Shown: positions 53,920 through 63,601 of the stretch, one piece after another
Numbering within the stretch: position 1 is the first letter of the stretch
How the letters are laid out: the number at the start of each line of letters is the position of its first letter
Assembly: GCF_003752175.1 (NCBI RefSeq)
Contig: NZ_RJVF01000012.1
Span: 1 to 64,000 of the forward strand
Origin: Comamonas sp. BIGb0124
Lineage (GTDB): Bacteria > Pseudomonadota > Gammaproteobacteria > Burkholderiales > Burkholderiaceae_C
Length of the DNA: 64,000 nucleotides
Direction of reading: 5' to 3'
Translations under genes and position numbers: made by a program
The notes under the pieces: generated by a model
The model's input: the letters and a program-made list of their open reading frames with translations, nothing else
What the model was told of the DNA's origin: nothing
Databases searched by the model: none

Positions 53920-56240
53920 CGCCGATGGCGCAGATCCTGCGCACGATGTGCTGTACGGCGGCGCTGTGCGCGGCCTCGGGTCTCGCCTGGGCACTGCCCA
54001 GCTTCGACGACGTGCGAGCGGCCTACCCGTCCTCCGAGACGCTTGTCCTCGACCGCCACGGCGAGCTGCTGCAACGCCTGCGCACCGACTACACGGTGCG
54101 GCGCGGCGAATGGGTGAGCCTCGAAGACACCTCGGGCGCGCTGCGTCTGGCGCTGGTGCTCAGCGAGGACAGGCGCTTCTACGCGCACAGCGGCGTGGAC
54201 TGGGCGTCGGTCTCGGCTGCGGCCTGGGGGCATCTGTTCCATGAACGCACCCGGGGCGCATCGACCATCAGCATGCAGCTTGTCGGCCTGCTGGGCGAAG
54301 GCGACCGGCCCCGCTCGGGCCAGCGCACGGTGCTCGACAAGGTCGGCCAGGTCGTCTCGGGCACGGTGCTCGATCGGCGCTGGCGCAAGGACCGGGTGCT
54401 CGAGGCCTACCTCAACCTCGTCCCCTGGCGCGGCGAACTCGTCGGCATCGATGCCCTGTCCCGCACCCTGTTCGGCAAGGCCGCACATGGCCTGGACGAC
54501 GGCGAGGCCGCCATCGCCGCCGCGCTGGTTCGCGCGCCCAACGCACCGGTCGCCCAGGTGGCCCGGCGGGCCTGCGGCGTCTGGCGCGACATGCTGCAGG
54601 CCCGCGCGCAATCCGCTCCCGTGACGCAACCCGATTGCCTGTGGCTCACGATGCTGACCCAGTCCGCGCTCGAACGCAGCGCCTACGCATCCAGCGCCGG
54701 CATTGCGCCTCATGCGGCCCGGCAGGCGCTGCGCGCGGCTCGACCCGCGCCCCAGGGACAGCAGCCCCCCCTTCTCACCACCCTGGACGCCCGCCTGCAG
54801 CGCGTGGCCCAGGAAAGCCTGGGGCGGCATCTGAGGGAACTGCGCGGACGCGAGGTGAACGACGGCGCGCTGGTGGTGCTGGACAATGCCAGCGGCGACG
54901 TGCTGGCCTATGTCGGCTCGTCGGGTGAACTGAGCCAGGCGCGCGAGGTCGACGCCGCCATGGCGTTGCGTCAGCCCGGCTCCACACTCAAGCCGCTGCT
55001 CTACGCACAGGCCCTGGCCGAACGGCGGCTCACCGCCGCCTCGCTGCTGCACGATGCGCCGACACACATCGACACGTCGGGCGGGCTCTACATTCCGCAG
55101 AACTACGACCGCGACTTCAAGGGCTGGGTGTCGGTGCGCACCGCGCTGGCGGCCTCGCTCAATGTGCCGGCCGTCCGCACCCTGGCCATGGTCACGCCGG
55201 CTGCCTTTGCACGGCAGTTGCGCGATTTCGGCCTGGCCCTGCCGCACACCGGCGACTACTACGGCTTCAGCCTGGCGCTGGGCAGCGCCGAGGTCAGCCT
55301 GCTGGCGCTCACCAATGCCTACCGCACGCTGGCCAACGGCGGCCATCACGGCAACGTGCGTTTCCTGCCCGGGCCCATGCCTGCGCCGGGCCCGGTGGTC
55401 ATCGACCCGCGCGCCGCCTACGTGGTGGCCGACATTCTCAGCGACCCGAACGCCCGTGCGCGCACGTTCGGTACCCGCAGCGTGCTGGCCACCCGCACCT
55501 GGACCGCCGTCAAGACCGGCACCAGCAAGGATATGCGCGACAACTGGGTCGTCGGCTGGTCGCACCGCTACACCGTGGGGGTGTGGGTGGGCAATGCCGA
55601 AGGCCAGGCCATGCGCGACATCAGCGGGACCAGCGGTGCGGCCCCGGTCTGGGCAGACCTCATGCAGGCGCTGGAATCCGGCATGCGCCCCGATCCGGCC
55701 CCTGCCGTGCCGGCCGGGCTGGTGCGCCAATCCGTGCGATTCAGCCCCGATCCACCCGGCGAATCCGGTCGAACCGCGCTCGAAGCGACCCGCAGCGAGT
55801 GGTTTTTGTCTGGAACCGAGCAGACCGTGTCGACCCGGCTCGCCAGCCGCACCGCGCCGTCCGATCCAGGCGGTTCCCGGTCGGGGACCGGCATGGCGGC
55901 CCTGCCAGAGCCGATGCGCATCACATCGCCGGTCTCGGGAACCGTCATTGCCCTCGACCCCGATATTCCGCCCACCCACCAGCGCCTGACCTTCAAGGCC
56001 CAGGGAGTGGACGTCCGCTGGGAGCTCGACGGCCAGCCTCTGGGTCGTGGGCCCCGGCTGGCCTGGCTGCCCTGGCCCGGCCGCCACCAAGTGCGTGTGG
56101 TCGATGCGCGGGGCACCGTGCGCGACGAGATCCGCATCGAAGTGCGCGGCGCCGGCCTGGCGCAACCCATGGGCCAGGACAGGCGTGTTTCTTGCACAAA
56201 ATGCCTGCCTCTCGGTACACAGTCGCCGAGCAACCCTTAA
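53916..56240 (+). CDS. pbpC: Penicillin-binding protein 1C
   Basis: A 774-residue bifunctional peptidoglycan synthase. Transglycosylase domain about 30-250 (SEDRRFYAHSGVDW with the catalytic Glu near 85), transpeptidase domain with SxxK (Ser356-Lys359), SLN (414-416) and KTG (533), and a C-terminal BiPBP_C domain from about 665. All catalytic motifs are intact. The start overlaps the alpha-2-macroglobulin stop by four bases. The partnership suggests repair of the wall where an external protease has breached the envelope. Confidence 0.95.
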   Translation: MTPMAQILRTMCCTAALCAASGLAWALPSFDDVRAAYPSSETLVLDRHGELLQRLRTDYTVRRGEWVSLEDTSGALRLALVLSEDRRFYAHSGVDWASVSAAAWGHLFHERTRGASTISMQLVGLLGEGDRPRSGQRTVLDKVGQVVSGTVLDRRWRKDRVLEAYLNLVPWRGELVGIDALSRTLFGKAAHGLDDGEAAIAAALVRAPNAPVAQVARRACGVWRDMLQARAQSAPVTQPDCLWLTMLTQSALERSAYASSAGIAPHAARQALRAARPAPQGQQPPLLTTLDARLQRVAQESLGRHLRELRGREVNDGALVVLDNASGDVLAYVGSSGELSQAREVDAAMALRQPGSTLKPLLYAQALAERRLTAASLLHDAPTHIDTSGGLYIPQNYDRDFKGWVSVRTALAASLNVPAVRTLAMVTPAAFARQLRDFGLALPHTGDYYGFSLALGSAEVSLLALTNAYRTLANGGHHGNVRFLPGPMPAPGPVVIDPRAAYVVADILSDPNARARTFGTRSVLATRTWTAVKTGTSKDMRDNWVVGWSHRYTVGVWVGNAEGQAMRDISGTSGAAPVWADLMQALESGMRPDPAPAVPAGLVRQSVRFSPDPPGESGRTALEATRSEWFLSGTEQTVSTRLASRTAPSDPGGSRSGTGMAALPEPMRITSPVSGTVIALDPDIPPTHQRLTFKAQGVDVRWELDGQPLGRGPRLAWLPWPGRHQVRVVDARGTVRDEIRIEVRGAGLAQPMGQDRRVSCTKCLPLGTQSPSNP
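56192..56221 (+). promoter_or_regulatory. Candidate promoter for yccS inside the end of pbpC
   Basis: TTGCAC at 56192, 18-base spacer, TACACA at 56216. It would give yccS its own transcript with a 70-base leader containing the hairpin at 56246-56282. Confidence 0.4.
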
Positions 56241-56245
56241 TATCG

Positions 56246-56282
56246 TTGCGGGCAAGCGGCCTCCGGGTTGGAGGCCGCGCAA
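56246..56282 (+). terminator. Strong hairpin between pbpC and yccS
   Basis: A 9-base perfect stem (GCGGCCTCC with its complement, loop GGGTT) within outer arms TTGC/GCAA. No T-tract follows. Either a Rho-assisted end of the pbpC transcript or a structured leader of yccS. Confidence 0.45.
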
Positions 56283-56299
56283 GGCTCCCACCCGATCGC

Positions 56300-58624
56300 A
56301 TGGACCGTCATTCAACTTTCTCGACCGCGCTTCGCCGCCTGTGGGCGCTGGGCAGCTTCTCCTACAGCCTGCGGGTCTTCATCGCCCTGTCGTCCATCAT
56401 GGCCGCCTGCTGGAGCAGCGACCAGTCACGGCTGATCATGCCGCTGTTCCTGGGCTGCATCGCCAGCGCCCTGGCCGAGAGCGACGACCACTGGCGCGGG
56501 CGGGCCCGTGCGCTCGCGGTGACGCTTGCGGCCTTTGCGCTGGCGTCCTTCGCCATCGAAGCCGTCTTCCATCAACCCTGGCTCTACCTCGCCACCCTGG
56601 TGGCCGCCGCGTTCTCGCTGACCCTGCTGGGCGCCATCAGCACCCGCTACCAGGCCATCGCCTACGCCACGCTCATCATCTGCATCTACACCAGCATCAC
56701 CGTGGACCAGCAGGCCCATGCGCTGGCCGGTCCGTTCTGGTGGCAACCCATGCTGCTGCTGGCCGGGGCGGCGTGGTACGGCCTGCTGTCGGTCGTCTGG
56801 TGCGTGCTGTTTCCGAACCAGCCGGTGCAGCAGTTCCTGGCCCGGCTGTACGACGAACTGGGACGCTACCTGCGGCTGAAATCGCAGATGTTCGAGCCCG
56901 TGCGCGGCATCAACATGGAAGCGAGGCGCCTGACCCTCGCCCAGGCCAACAGCCGCGTCGTGGCCGCACTCAACGCGGCCAAGGACGGGCTCTTCAACCG
57001 CATGACACGGGGCATCCGGCCGACCCGCCGCATCAACCGTTATCTCACGCTGTATTTCATTGCCCAGGACATCCACGAGCGCGCCAGTTCATCCCACGAC
57101 TCGTACGAGCAGCTCACCGATACCTTCTTCCACAGCGACGTGATGTTCCGCTGCCAGCGTGTACTGGCCCTGCAGGGACATGCCTGCCATGAACTGGCGC
57201 AGGCGATCCGTGTGCGCCAGCCCTACGTCAAGGGCGAGGCCAGCGCGCTGGCCCTCGTGGACCTGCAGGCCTCGCTGTCGTGGCTGCGCGGCATGCCGGG
57301 CACGCTCGAACAGCCGATCTGGCGCCAGTTGCTGCGTTCACTGGTCGCCCTGGCACGCAACCTGGCGACGCTGGAAGACCAGCTCGGGCAGGCCAGCGCC
57401 CCCAACACCGCGCCCCTGGGCACGTCGTCGGCCGGCCCGGCACCGGGCCCTTCGGCCACGGCGGCAACAACCGCCATGCCGGCCGACCAGCGGCTGCACG
57501 ACCGCTCGCCCAAGAACTTCAAGGAGGCGTTCGACCGCGTGCGGCTGCAGTTCACGCTCTCTTCCGCGCTGATGCGGCATGCGGTGCGCCTGTGCGTGGC
57601 GCTGGCGGCCGGCTACGGCGTGATGCACCTGATCCACGCCAACCAGGGCTTCTGGATCCTGCTGACCACGGTGTTTGTCTGCCGCCAGGGCTACGGCGCC
57701 ACACGCACACGCGTGGCCGAACGCATGCTGGGCACGATCGCCGGCCTGCTGGTGGGCTGGGCGCTGTTCCGGCTTTTCCCCAACCTGCTGCTGCAGGCGT
57801 GTTTTGCCGTGGCGGCGGGCGTCACCTTCTTTGCCACACGCACCACACGGTACGCGCTGTCGACGGCCGCCATCACGCTGATGGTGCTGCTGGGCTTCAA
57901 CCAGATCGGCAACGGCTACGCGCTCATCGTGCCGCGCATGGTCGACACCTTCATCGGCGGCTTCATCGCCGTGCTGGCCGTCTACCTGGTGCTGCCCGAC
58001 TGGCAGACGCGCCGCCTCAACCTGGTCGCAGCCAACGCCATAGCCGCCTGCGGCCGCTACCTGCGAGAAATCATGCGCCAGTACGAAAGCGGGCACAGCG
58101 GCAAGCAGGACACGCTCGCCTACCGCGTCGCACGGCGCGAGGCGCACAACGCAGACGCGGCCCTGTCGAATGCCGTCGCCGCCATGCTGCAGGAACCCGG
58201 CACCTCGCGCCAGGACGGCGAAACCGCCGTACGCCTCCAGGTGCAACTGCATACCCTGCTCAACTACCTCTCGGGACTGGGTGCGCACCGTCACAGCCTC
58301 GCCCCCTCGGCCACGAGCGAAACCGAGACCGGCACGGCCGTGGCCGAGGTCACCGCTCAACTGGCCGGGCACCTCGACACCATCGCCCGCCACCTGCGTG
58401 TGCCTTCGGCCAGCGTGGCAGCCGAACCGGCAGGCCAGGCCATCGCCGAGCGGCTGGACGCCGCCCCCGAAGAACTGCCGGAAGACCGGCGCCTGGTGCA
58501 GTTGCAACTGGCCCTCATCGCGCGGCAGATCGAGCCGCTGCGCCAGTTGGCCAACCAGTTCGATCCGGCCAGCCGCGAACCCGGCGACGCGCCGCAGCCG
58601 AGCGCCACGGCGCCCGCGGGCTGA
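56300..58624 (+). CDS. yccS: FUSC/YccS-family inner-membrane protein
   Basis: A 774-residue protein with two blocks of membrane helices (about 20-180 and 430-570) separated and followed by soluble helical regions, the YccS/YhfK layout. The family includes aromatic-acid exporters, but the YccS branch has no settled function. A Pro/Ala/Thr-rich linker lies near 375-395. ATG at 56300; the longer frame upstream overlaps pbpC and has no family support. It follows pbpC by 59 bases with a hairpin and possible promoter between. Confidence 0.9.
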   Translation: MDRHSTFSTALRRLWALGSFSYSLRVFIALSSIMAACWSSDQSRLIMPLFLGCIASALAESDDHWRGRARALAVTLAAFALASFAIEAVFHQPWLYLATLVAAAFSLTLLGAISTRYQAIAYATLIICIYTSITVDQQAHALAGPFWWQPMLLLAGAAWYGLLSVVWCVLFPNQPVQQFLARLYDELGRYLRLKSQMFEPVRGINMEARRLTLAQANSRVVAALNAAKDGLFNRMTRGIRPTRRINRYLTLYFIAQDIHERASSSHDSYEQLTDTFFHSDVMFRCQRVLALQGHACHELAQAIRVRQPYVKGEASALALVDLQASLSWLRGMPGTLEQPIWRQLLRSLVALARNLATLEDQLGQASAPNTAPLGTSSAGPAPGPSATAATTAMPADQRLHDRSPKNFKEAFDRVRLQFTLSSALMRHAVRLCVALAAGYGVMHLIHANQGFWILLTTVFVCRQGYGATRTRVAERMLGTIAGLLVGWALFRLFPNLLLQACFAVAAGVTFFATRTTRYALSTAAITLMVLLGFNQIGNGYALIVPRMVDTFIGGFIAVLAVYLVLPDWQTRRLNLVAANAIAACGRYLREIMRQYESGHSGKQDTLAYRVARREAHNADAALSNAVAAMLQEPGTSRQDGETAVRLQVQLHTLLNYLSGLGAHRHSLAPSATSETETGTAVAEVTAQLAGHLDTIARHLRVPSASVAAEPAGQAIAERLDAAPEELPEDRRLVQLQLALIARQIEPLRQLANQFDPASREPGDAPQPSATAPAG

Positions 58625-58797
58625 AAACCGCCGAGACCCGGTCTGGCCTCGCCTGGCACTATGATGGCCGCCGACGCACGGCCACGCGCCGCCGCCTGCT
58701 GCTGCCCTCGGCACACGTTCTGGTCCCCCAGGTGCAGCAGAGCCCGCCCCGCGCCGTGCCGTGCCTGCGAGACCCCTACGCCATACCGAGCCGAATC

Positions 58798-59955
58798 ATG
58801 ACCGACCTCTCGAAAATCACCTGCATCGAGGACTTGCGTGTCCTTGCCAAGCGTCGCGTGCCCCGCATGTTCTACGACTACGCCGATTCCGGCTCGTACA
58901 CCGAAAGCACCTACCGCGCCAACGAAGACGACTTCAAGCGCATCAAGCTGCGCCAGCGCGTCGCCGTCGACATGACCGGCCGCAGCACCCGCACCACGCT
59001 GATCGGCCAGGACGTCTCGATGCCCGTGGCCATCGCGCCCACCGGCCTGACGGGCATGCAGCATGCAGACGGCGAAATCCTGGCCGCGCGTGCCGCCTTG
59101 AAGTTCGGCATTCCTTTCACGCTCTCGACCATGAGCATCTGCTCGCTCGAGGATGTGGCCGAGCACACCGGCCGCCAGCCGTTCTGGTTCCAGCTCTACG
59201 TGATGCGCGACCGCGACTTCATCGAACGGCTCATCGATCGCGCCAAGGCTGCCGGCGTGAGCGCACTGCAGCTCACGCTGGACCTGCAGATCCTCGGCCA
59301 GCGCCACAAGGACATCAAGAACGGCCTGAGCACACCGCCCAAACCCACGCTGCGCAACCTGCTCAACCTCGCCACCAAACCGCACTGGTGCATGGGCATG
59401 CTGGGCACCCCGCGCCGGACCTTCGGCAACATCGTCGGCCATGCCAAGGGCGTGGGCGACCTGTCGTCGCTGTCGTCGTGGACGGCCGAACAGTTCGATC
59501 CGCAGCTCAACTGGGGCGACGTGGAGTGGATCAAGAAGCGCTGGGGCGGCAAGCTCATCCTCAAGGGCATCATGGACGCCGAAGATGCCCGCCTGGCCGC
59601 CGACAGCGGCGCCGATGCATTGATCGTGAGCAACCACGGCGGGCGGCAGCTCGACGGTGCGCCGTCGTCGATTTCAGCACTGCCCGGCATCGTGGAGGCG
59701 GCCGGGCGCGACATCGAGGTCTGGATGGACGGCGGCGTGCGCAGCGGCCAGGATGTGCTCAAGGCCCGCGCCCTGGGCGCGCGCGGAACACTCATCGGGC
59801 GGGCGTTCCTGTATGGGCTGGGAGCGGCCGGTGAAGCCGGCGTGACTCGGGCACTGCAGATCATCCACAAGGAACTGGATGTCAGCATGGCCTTCTGCGG
59901 CCGTACCCGGATCGACGACGTCGGCTCCGACATCCTGCTGCCCGGCAGCTTCTGA
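58798..59955 (+). CDS. lldD: FMN-dependent L-lactate/2-hydroxy-acid dehydrogenase
   Basis: A 385-residue enzyme of the LldD/glycolate-oxidase family. The active-site segment SNHGGRQLDGAPSS with its catalytic His, the N-terminal PRMFYDYADSG and the C-terminal FMN-phosphate loop (MDGGVRSGQDV, LIGRAFLYG) are all present. It oxidises L-lactate or a related 2-hydroxy acid and feeds electrons to the respiratory chain or O2. ATG at 58798. Stands alone with a hairpin after it. Confidence 0.93.
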   Translation: MTDLSKITCIEDLRVLAKRRVPRMFYDYADSGSYTESTYRANEDDFKRIKLRQRVAVDMTGRSTRTTLIGQDVSMPVAIAPTGLTGMQHADGEILAARAALKFGIPFTLSTMSICSLEDVAEHTGRQPFWFQLYVMRDRDFIERLIDRAKAAGVSALQLTLDLQILGQRHKDIKNGLSTPPKPTLRNLLNLATKPHWCMGMLGTPRRTFGNIVGHAKGVGDLSSLSSWTAEQFDPQLNWGDVEWIKKRWGGKLILKGIMDAEDARLAADSGADALIVSNHGGRQLDGAPSSISALPGIVEAAGRDIEVWMDGGVRSGQDVLKARALGARGTLIGRAFLYGLGAAGEAGVTRALQIIHKELDVSMAFCGRTRIDDVGSDILLPGSF

Positions 59956-59971
59956 GCGACCCGGCCTGAAA

Positions 59972-59991
59972 GGCAGGGCCCGAGCCCTGCC
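59972..59991 (+). terminator. Hairpin after lldD
   Basis: GGCAGGGC-CCGA-GCCCTGCC, perfect 8-base stem and 4-base loop, 16 bases past the lldD stop. No T-tract on the plus strand; it also lies just before the next gene's leader. Confidence 0.45.
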
Positions 59992-60005
59992 ACCATAATG
60001 CAGAC

Positions 60006-60515
60006 ATGACTTCGAACGCCTTTTTCTCTTCTGTCCGCCTGGGTGTGCTGAGTGCCGCCGTGGCGGCGATCGCCACCCTTGCGGCCTGCTCGTCAACGGG
60101 CGGCACAGCGGCAGCCGGCAGCTCGGCCAACGGCAACGCCGGCTCGGCCATGGCCGCCGGCTTGCAGCCTGCCCGCCAGGCCGCACCGCCGCCGCCCGCA
60201 TTGCCGGGCGTGACCGTCCCATCGGCCCAAACCGGCCAAGCGGGTAGTGCACCGGCCGGTTCAGCCCCGACCCCACTTGGTGCGAACGCCCCCGGCGCCG
60301 AAACGGCCGGCGGAGCCTGCCAGGCCGAAGCCGCGCAGTTCGCGGTCGGCCAACCTTACACCGCCGCGCTGCAGACCTCGGTGCGCGAGCGCAGCCAGGC
60401 CAAGATCGCACGGGCCCTGAAGCCGGGCCAGGCCGTCACGATGGAGTTCAACGCCCAGCGCGTCAGCCTGGTGCTCGACAGCCGAGGCATCGTCAGCGCC
60501 GTACGCTGCGGCTGA
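60006..60515 (+). CDS. I78-family peptidase-inhibitor lipoprotein
   Basis: A 169-residue lipoprotein: signal with lipobox LAAC (Cys28), a Gly/Ala/Pro-rich tether to about residue 100, then a compact domain matching the I78 elastase-inhibitor family, with Cys105 and Cys168 placed for its disulfide and the ending VSAVRCG. It probably sits on the periplasmic side of a membrane and blocks serine proteases. With the alpha-2-macroglobulin 6 kb upstream it gives the window two envelope protease defences. ATG at 60006; convergent with mmsA. Confidence 0.82.
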   Translation: MTSNAFFSSVRLGVLSAAVAAIATLAACSSTGGTAAAGSSANGNAGSAMAAGLQPARQAAPPPPALPGVTVPSAQTGQAGSAPAGSAPTPLGANAPGAETAGGACQAEAAQFAVGQPYTAALQTSVRERSQAKIARALKPGQAVTMEFNAQRVSLVLDSRGIVSAVRCG

Positions 60516-60521
60516 GCGATC

Positions 60522-62027
60522 TCACTTCATGGTGATCGTGGTGTTGATGCCGCTGGGGCCGCCTCCGCGCGGTGCCCAGCGCGCGGTGACCGTCTTGGTC
60601 TGAGTCCAGAACTGCACGGCCTGCTTGCCGTTGGGGCCCAGGTCGCCCAGCTTCGAGCCGCGCGAGCCCGTGAAGCTGAACCAGGCCACCGGCACCGGGA
60701 TCGGCAGATTGATGCCCACCTGGCCCACATCAATGTTGGACTGGAAATGGCGGGCAGCGCCCCCGTCCTGCGTGAACAGCGCAACCCCGTTGCCATTGGG
60801 GTTGGCGTTGACGAAGGCGATGGCCTCGTCGAGCGTCTCGGCCTCCACCACGCACAGCACCGGCCCGAAGATCTCCTCTTGGTAGATGCTCATCGCAGCC
60901 TTGACGCCGCCGAAGATGCTCGGCCCCACGAAATTTCCTTCGCCATAACCGTCGACCGCCACGCCCCGTCCATCGAGCAGCAGGCTGGCGCCCTCCTCCT
61001 GGCCCCTGGCGATCAGGCCTTCCACGCGCTGGCGTGCGGCGGGCGAGATCAGCGGGCCCAGATCGGCCGTGCGGTCGGTGCCCGCATTCACCCGCAGGCT
61101 GCGCGTGCGCTCGACCAGATCGGGCAGCCACTCGCGGGCCTCGCCCACCAGCACCGCCACGGATGTCGCCATGCACCGCTGGCCGGCCGCGCCGAAGGCC
61201 GCGCCGACCAGTTGGTTGAGCGCCACGTCGCGATCGGCATCGGGCAGGATCACGCAGTGGTTCTTGGCCCCCATCATCGACTGGCAGCGCTTGCCTGCAT
61301 CGGTCGCGCGGCGATAGATTTCCGTGCCGACCCGCGTCGAGCCGATGAACGACACGGCCTTGACGAGCGGATGTTCGCAGAGGCCGTTGGCGATTTCGGG
61401 CCCGCCGTGCACGACATTGAGCACACCGGGCGGCAGCCCGGCTTCCTGGGCCAGTTGAGCCAGGCGCAGGGACGCGCTCGGATCCTGTTCGGACGGCTTG
61501 AGCACAAAGGTGTTGCCGCAGGCCACCGCCAGGGGAAACATGAAACACGGCAGCATCACCGGAAAATTGAAGGCCGTGATACCGGCACACACCCCCAGCG
61601 GCTGGATCAGCGTGTACACGTCGATGCCCGATGCGGCGTTCTCGGCATATTCGCCCAGTTGCAGGCTCGCAATGGAGCAGGCGTGCTCGACCACCTCGAG
61701 CCCGCGCCCGATCTCGCCTTCGGCATCGGGCAGCGTCTTGCCATGCTCGCGTGTGATGAGCTCGGCCAGCTCGGCCGTGTGGGCCCGCAGCAGATGCTGG
61801 AACTTCAGCATCACCCGCATGCGGGTCCCCTGCCCGACCGCCCGCCAACGCTCGTAGGCGCGGGCCGAGCTGCGCACCGCACGGTCGAGCTCCCCGGCGG
61901 TGGCCATCGGCACACGCGCGACGACCTCCTGCGTGGCCGGGTTGAGCACGTCGCGCCAGCGGTCGGTGGTGGACTGGACCAGCTCGCCGTCGATCAACAG
62001 CGGCAGGCGTGGAATCTCTCGTGTCAT
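60522..62027 (-). CDS. mmsA: Methylmalonate-semialdehyde dehydrogenase (CoA-acylating)
   Basis: A 501-residue aldehyde dehydrogenase of the MmsA group: Asn154 (AFNFPVMLP), catalytic Cys285 (GQRCMAT) and no general-base Glu in the usual ELGG position, as in CoA-acylating members. It converts methylmalonate or malonate semialdehyde to propionyl- or acetyl-CoA in valine, inositol or beta-alanine breakdown. ATG at 62027 with GGAGA. It follows the binding-protein gene by 112 bases containing a hairpin. Confidence 0.92.
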   Translation of the reverse strand: MTREIPRLPLLIDGELVQSTTDRWRDVLNPATQEVVARVPMATAGELDRAVRSSARAYERWRAVGQGTRMRVMLKFQHLLRAHTAELAELITREHGKTLPDAEGEIGRGLEVVEHACSIASLQLGEYAENAASGIDVYTLIQPLGVCAGITAFNFPVMLPCFMFPLAVACGNTFVLKPSEQDPSASLRLAQLAQEAGLPPGVLNVVHGGPEIANGLCEHPLVKAVSFIGSTRVGTEIYRRATDAGKRCQSMMGAKNHCVILPDADRDVALNQLVGAAFGAAGQRCMATSVAVLVGEAREWLPDLVERTRSLRVNAGTDRTADLGPLISPAARQRVEGLIARGQEEGASLLLDGRGVAVDGYGEGNFVGPSIFGGVKAAMSIYQEEIFGPVLCVVEAETLDEAIAFVNANPNGNGVALFTQDGGAARHFQSNIDVGQVGINLPIPVPVAWFSFTGSRGSKLGDLGPNGKQAVQFWTQTKTVTARWAPRGGGPSGINTTITMK

Positions 62028-62101
62028 GGTGATGTCTCCAGAAGTACAAAAAGCGGATGCAACGCACGAATACGAAGCGCACATTCGAAAGGCTCGATGG
62101 A

Positions 62102-62126
62102 GCCGGCCGGGAAACTGCCGGCCGGC
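62102..62126 (-). terminator. Hairpin between the binding-protein gene and mmsA
   Basis: 9-base perfect stem (GCCGGCCGG and complement) with a 7-base loop. No T-tract, so it may terminate with Rho, attenuate mmsA, or only stabilise the upstream mRNA end. Confidence 0.4.
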
Positions 62127-62139
62127 CAGGCGCCACGGG

Positions 62140-63393
62140 CTACTGCCGGCTCGTGACCAGCGGGCAGGTCGAATCGGAAAGCGGCTGGAAGGCCTGTGCA
62201 GCCGGAATCGTGGCCACCAGCTTCGAGTAGTCCCAGCCCCCCTTGGATTCGGCGGGCGTCTTGACCTGGTAGAGGTACATGTCGTGGATCACACGGCCGT
62301 CGGGCCGGATCGTGGCATTGCGCATGATCGGATCCTGGATCGGCAGCTCGCGCATCTTGTCGGCCACGACCTTGCCGTCGGTCGAACCGGATGCCGCCAC
62401 CGCCCTCAGGTAATGCCGCACGCTGGAATACACGCCCGCCTGCGTCATCGTCGGTTTCAGGTCACGGAAGGCCTTGGCGAACCGGTCCGACCAGCCACGG
62501 CTCTGCTCGTCGTAGTCCCAGTAGAAACCGTCCACGTACGACAGGCCCTGTGCGTTCTCGAGCCCCAGCGCCCGCAGATCGGAGAGGAAGATCAGCAGCG
62601 ACACCAGGCGCTGGCCGCTTTCCACGACCTTGAACTCGCGCGCCTGCTTGACGGCATTGACCGTGTCCTGACCGCCGTTGGCCAGCGCCACCACCTGAGC
62701 GCCCGAGCTCTGCGCCTGCAGCAGGAACGAGGCGTAGTCCGAGGCATTGAGCGGGTGACGAACCGCGCCCGCCACCGAGCCGCCCAGCGACTTCACCATC
62801 TTCTCGGTGTCGGCCTGCAGCGAGTGGCCGAATGCGTAGTCGACGGTGATGAAGAACCATGACTTGCCGCCCGTCTGCACCGTGGCACGTGCACCGCCAG
62901 CCGATTGCGAATAGGTGTCGAACATCCAGTGGAACCCCACCGGCGAGCACTGGGCGTTGGTCAGCGCCGTCGTGGCCGGCCCGGAAAACATCACCACACG
63001 GTTCTTTTCGCGAGCCACGCCCTGCACCGCGAGTGCCACGGCCGAATTGGTGAGATCGGCGATCGCACTCACCCCTTCGCGGTCGAACCACTCGCGGGCC
63101 TTGGCGGCACCGATGTCGGCCTTGTTCTGGTGGTCGGCCGAGACCAGCTCGATCTGCATGCCCCGGCACTCGGCGGCCAGGCAATCGTCGATGGCCAGCC
63201 GCGCAGCTGCCGTCGAACCAGGGCCTCCCATGCCGGCATACGTGCCGGACATGTCCCCCAGGACGCCGATCTTGACGGGGGGCGGCGCCGCGTGGGCCGC
63301 CTGCGCCGTCAAGGCCAGCGCCCCCAGTGCAGCCATGCACAACGCCATCCGTGGCCGCGACCCCGCCGCATGCGGGCGCAAGAAATTAGTCAT
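62140..63393 (-). CDS. Branched-chain amino-acid-type ABC transporter substrate-binding protein
   Basis: A 417-residue secreted binding protein (Peripla_BP_6). Signal peptide about 36 residues ending AAHA-APPP (not a lipobox, unlike the other LivK-type protein in the window). Binding domain begins [18 protein letters not shown] at 63393 with GGAGA. No permease genes adjacent. Upstream of mmsA in the same direction and divergent from a LysR gene, so valine or a related short-chain compound is a reasonable ligand guess. Confidence 0.9.
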   Translation of the reverse strand: MTNFLRPHAAGSRPRMALCMAALGALALTAQAAHAAPPPVKIGVLGDMSGTYAGMGGPGSTAAARLAIDDCLAAECRGMQIELVSADHQNKADIGAAKAREWFDREGVSAIADLTNSAVALAVQGVAREKNRVVMFSGPATTALTNAQCSPVGFHWMFDTYSQSAGGARATVQTGGKSWFFITVDYAFGHSLQADTEKMVKSLGGSVAGAVRHPLNASDYASFLLQAQSSGAQVVALANGGQDTVNAVKQAREFKVVESGQRLVSLLIFLSDLRALGLENAQGLSYVDGFYWDYDEQSRGWSDRFAKAFRDLKPTMTQAGVYSSVRHYLRAVAASGSTDGKVVADKMRELPIQDPIMRNATIRPDGRVIHDMYLYQVKTPAESKGGWDYSKLVATIPAAQAFQPLSDSTCPLVTSRQ

Positions 63394-63506
63394 GTGATGT
63401 CTCCGTTCGTTGTATTGGCCGCTCTCGGGGAATCCGTTTCCGGCGGAGCGGTCGGTCCAGTGTGTGCGCGCCGCCGCGCATCGGCAAGACCACCAATACA
63501 CATGGC

Positions 63507-63524
63507 TTGTGCATCCATGCACAA
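63507..63524. promoter_or_regulatory. Inverted repeat between the binding-protein/mmsA genes and the LysR gene
   Basis: TTGTGCAT-CC-ATGCACAA, 8-base arms and 2-base centre, about 80 bases before the LysR start in the 208-base divergent gap. Position and symmetry fit a LysR binding site. Confidence 0.55.
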
Positions 63525-63601
63525 TCCGTCGACCCCCTTGCCCAGGACCGGCGCGAAGTCCTTCGAGGGGTGCGATCCCATCCGCCACCACAGAGGATTC
63601 C

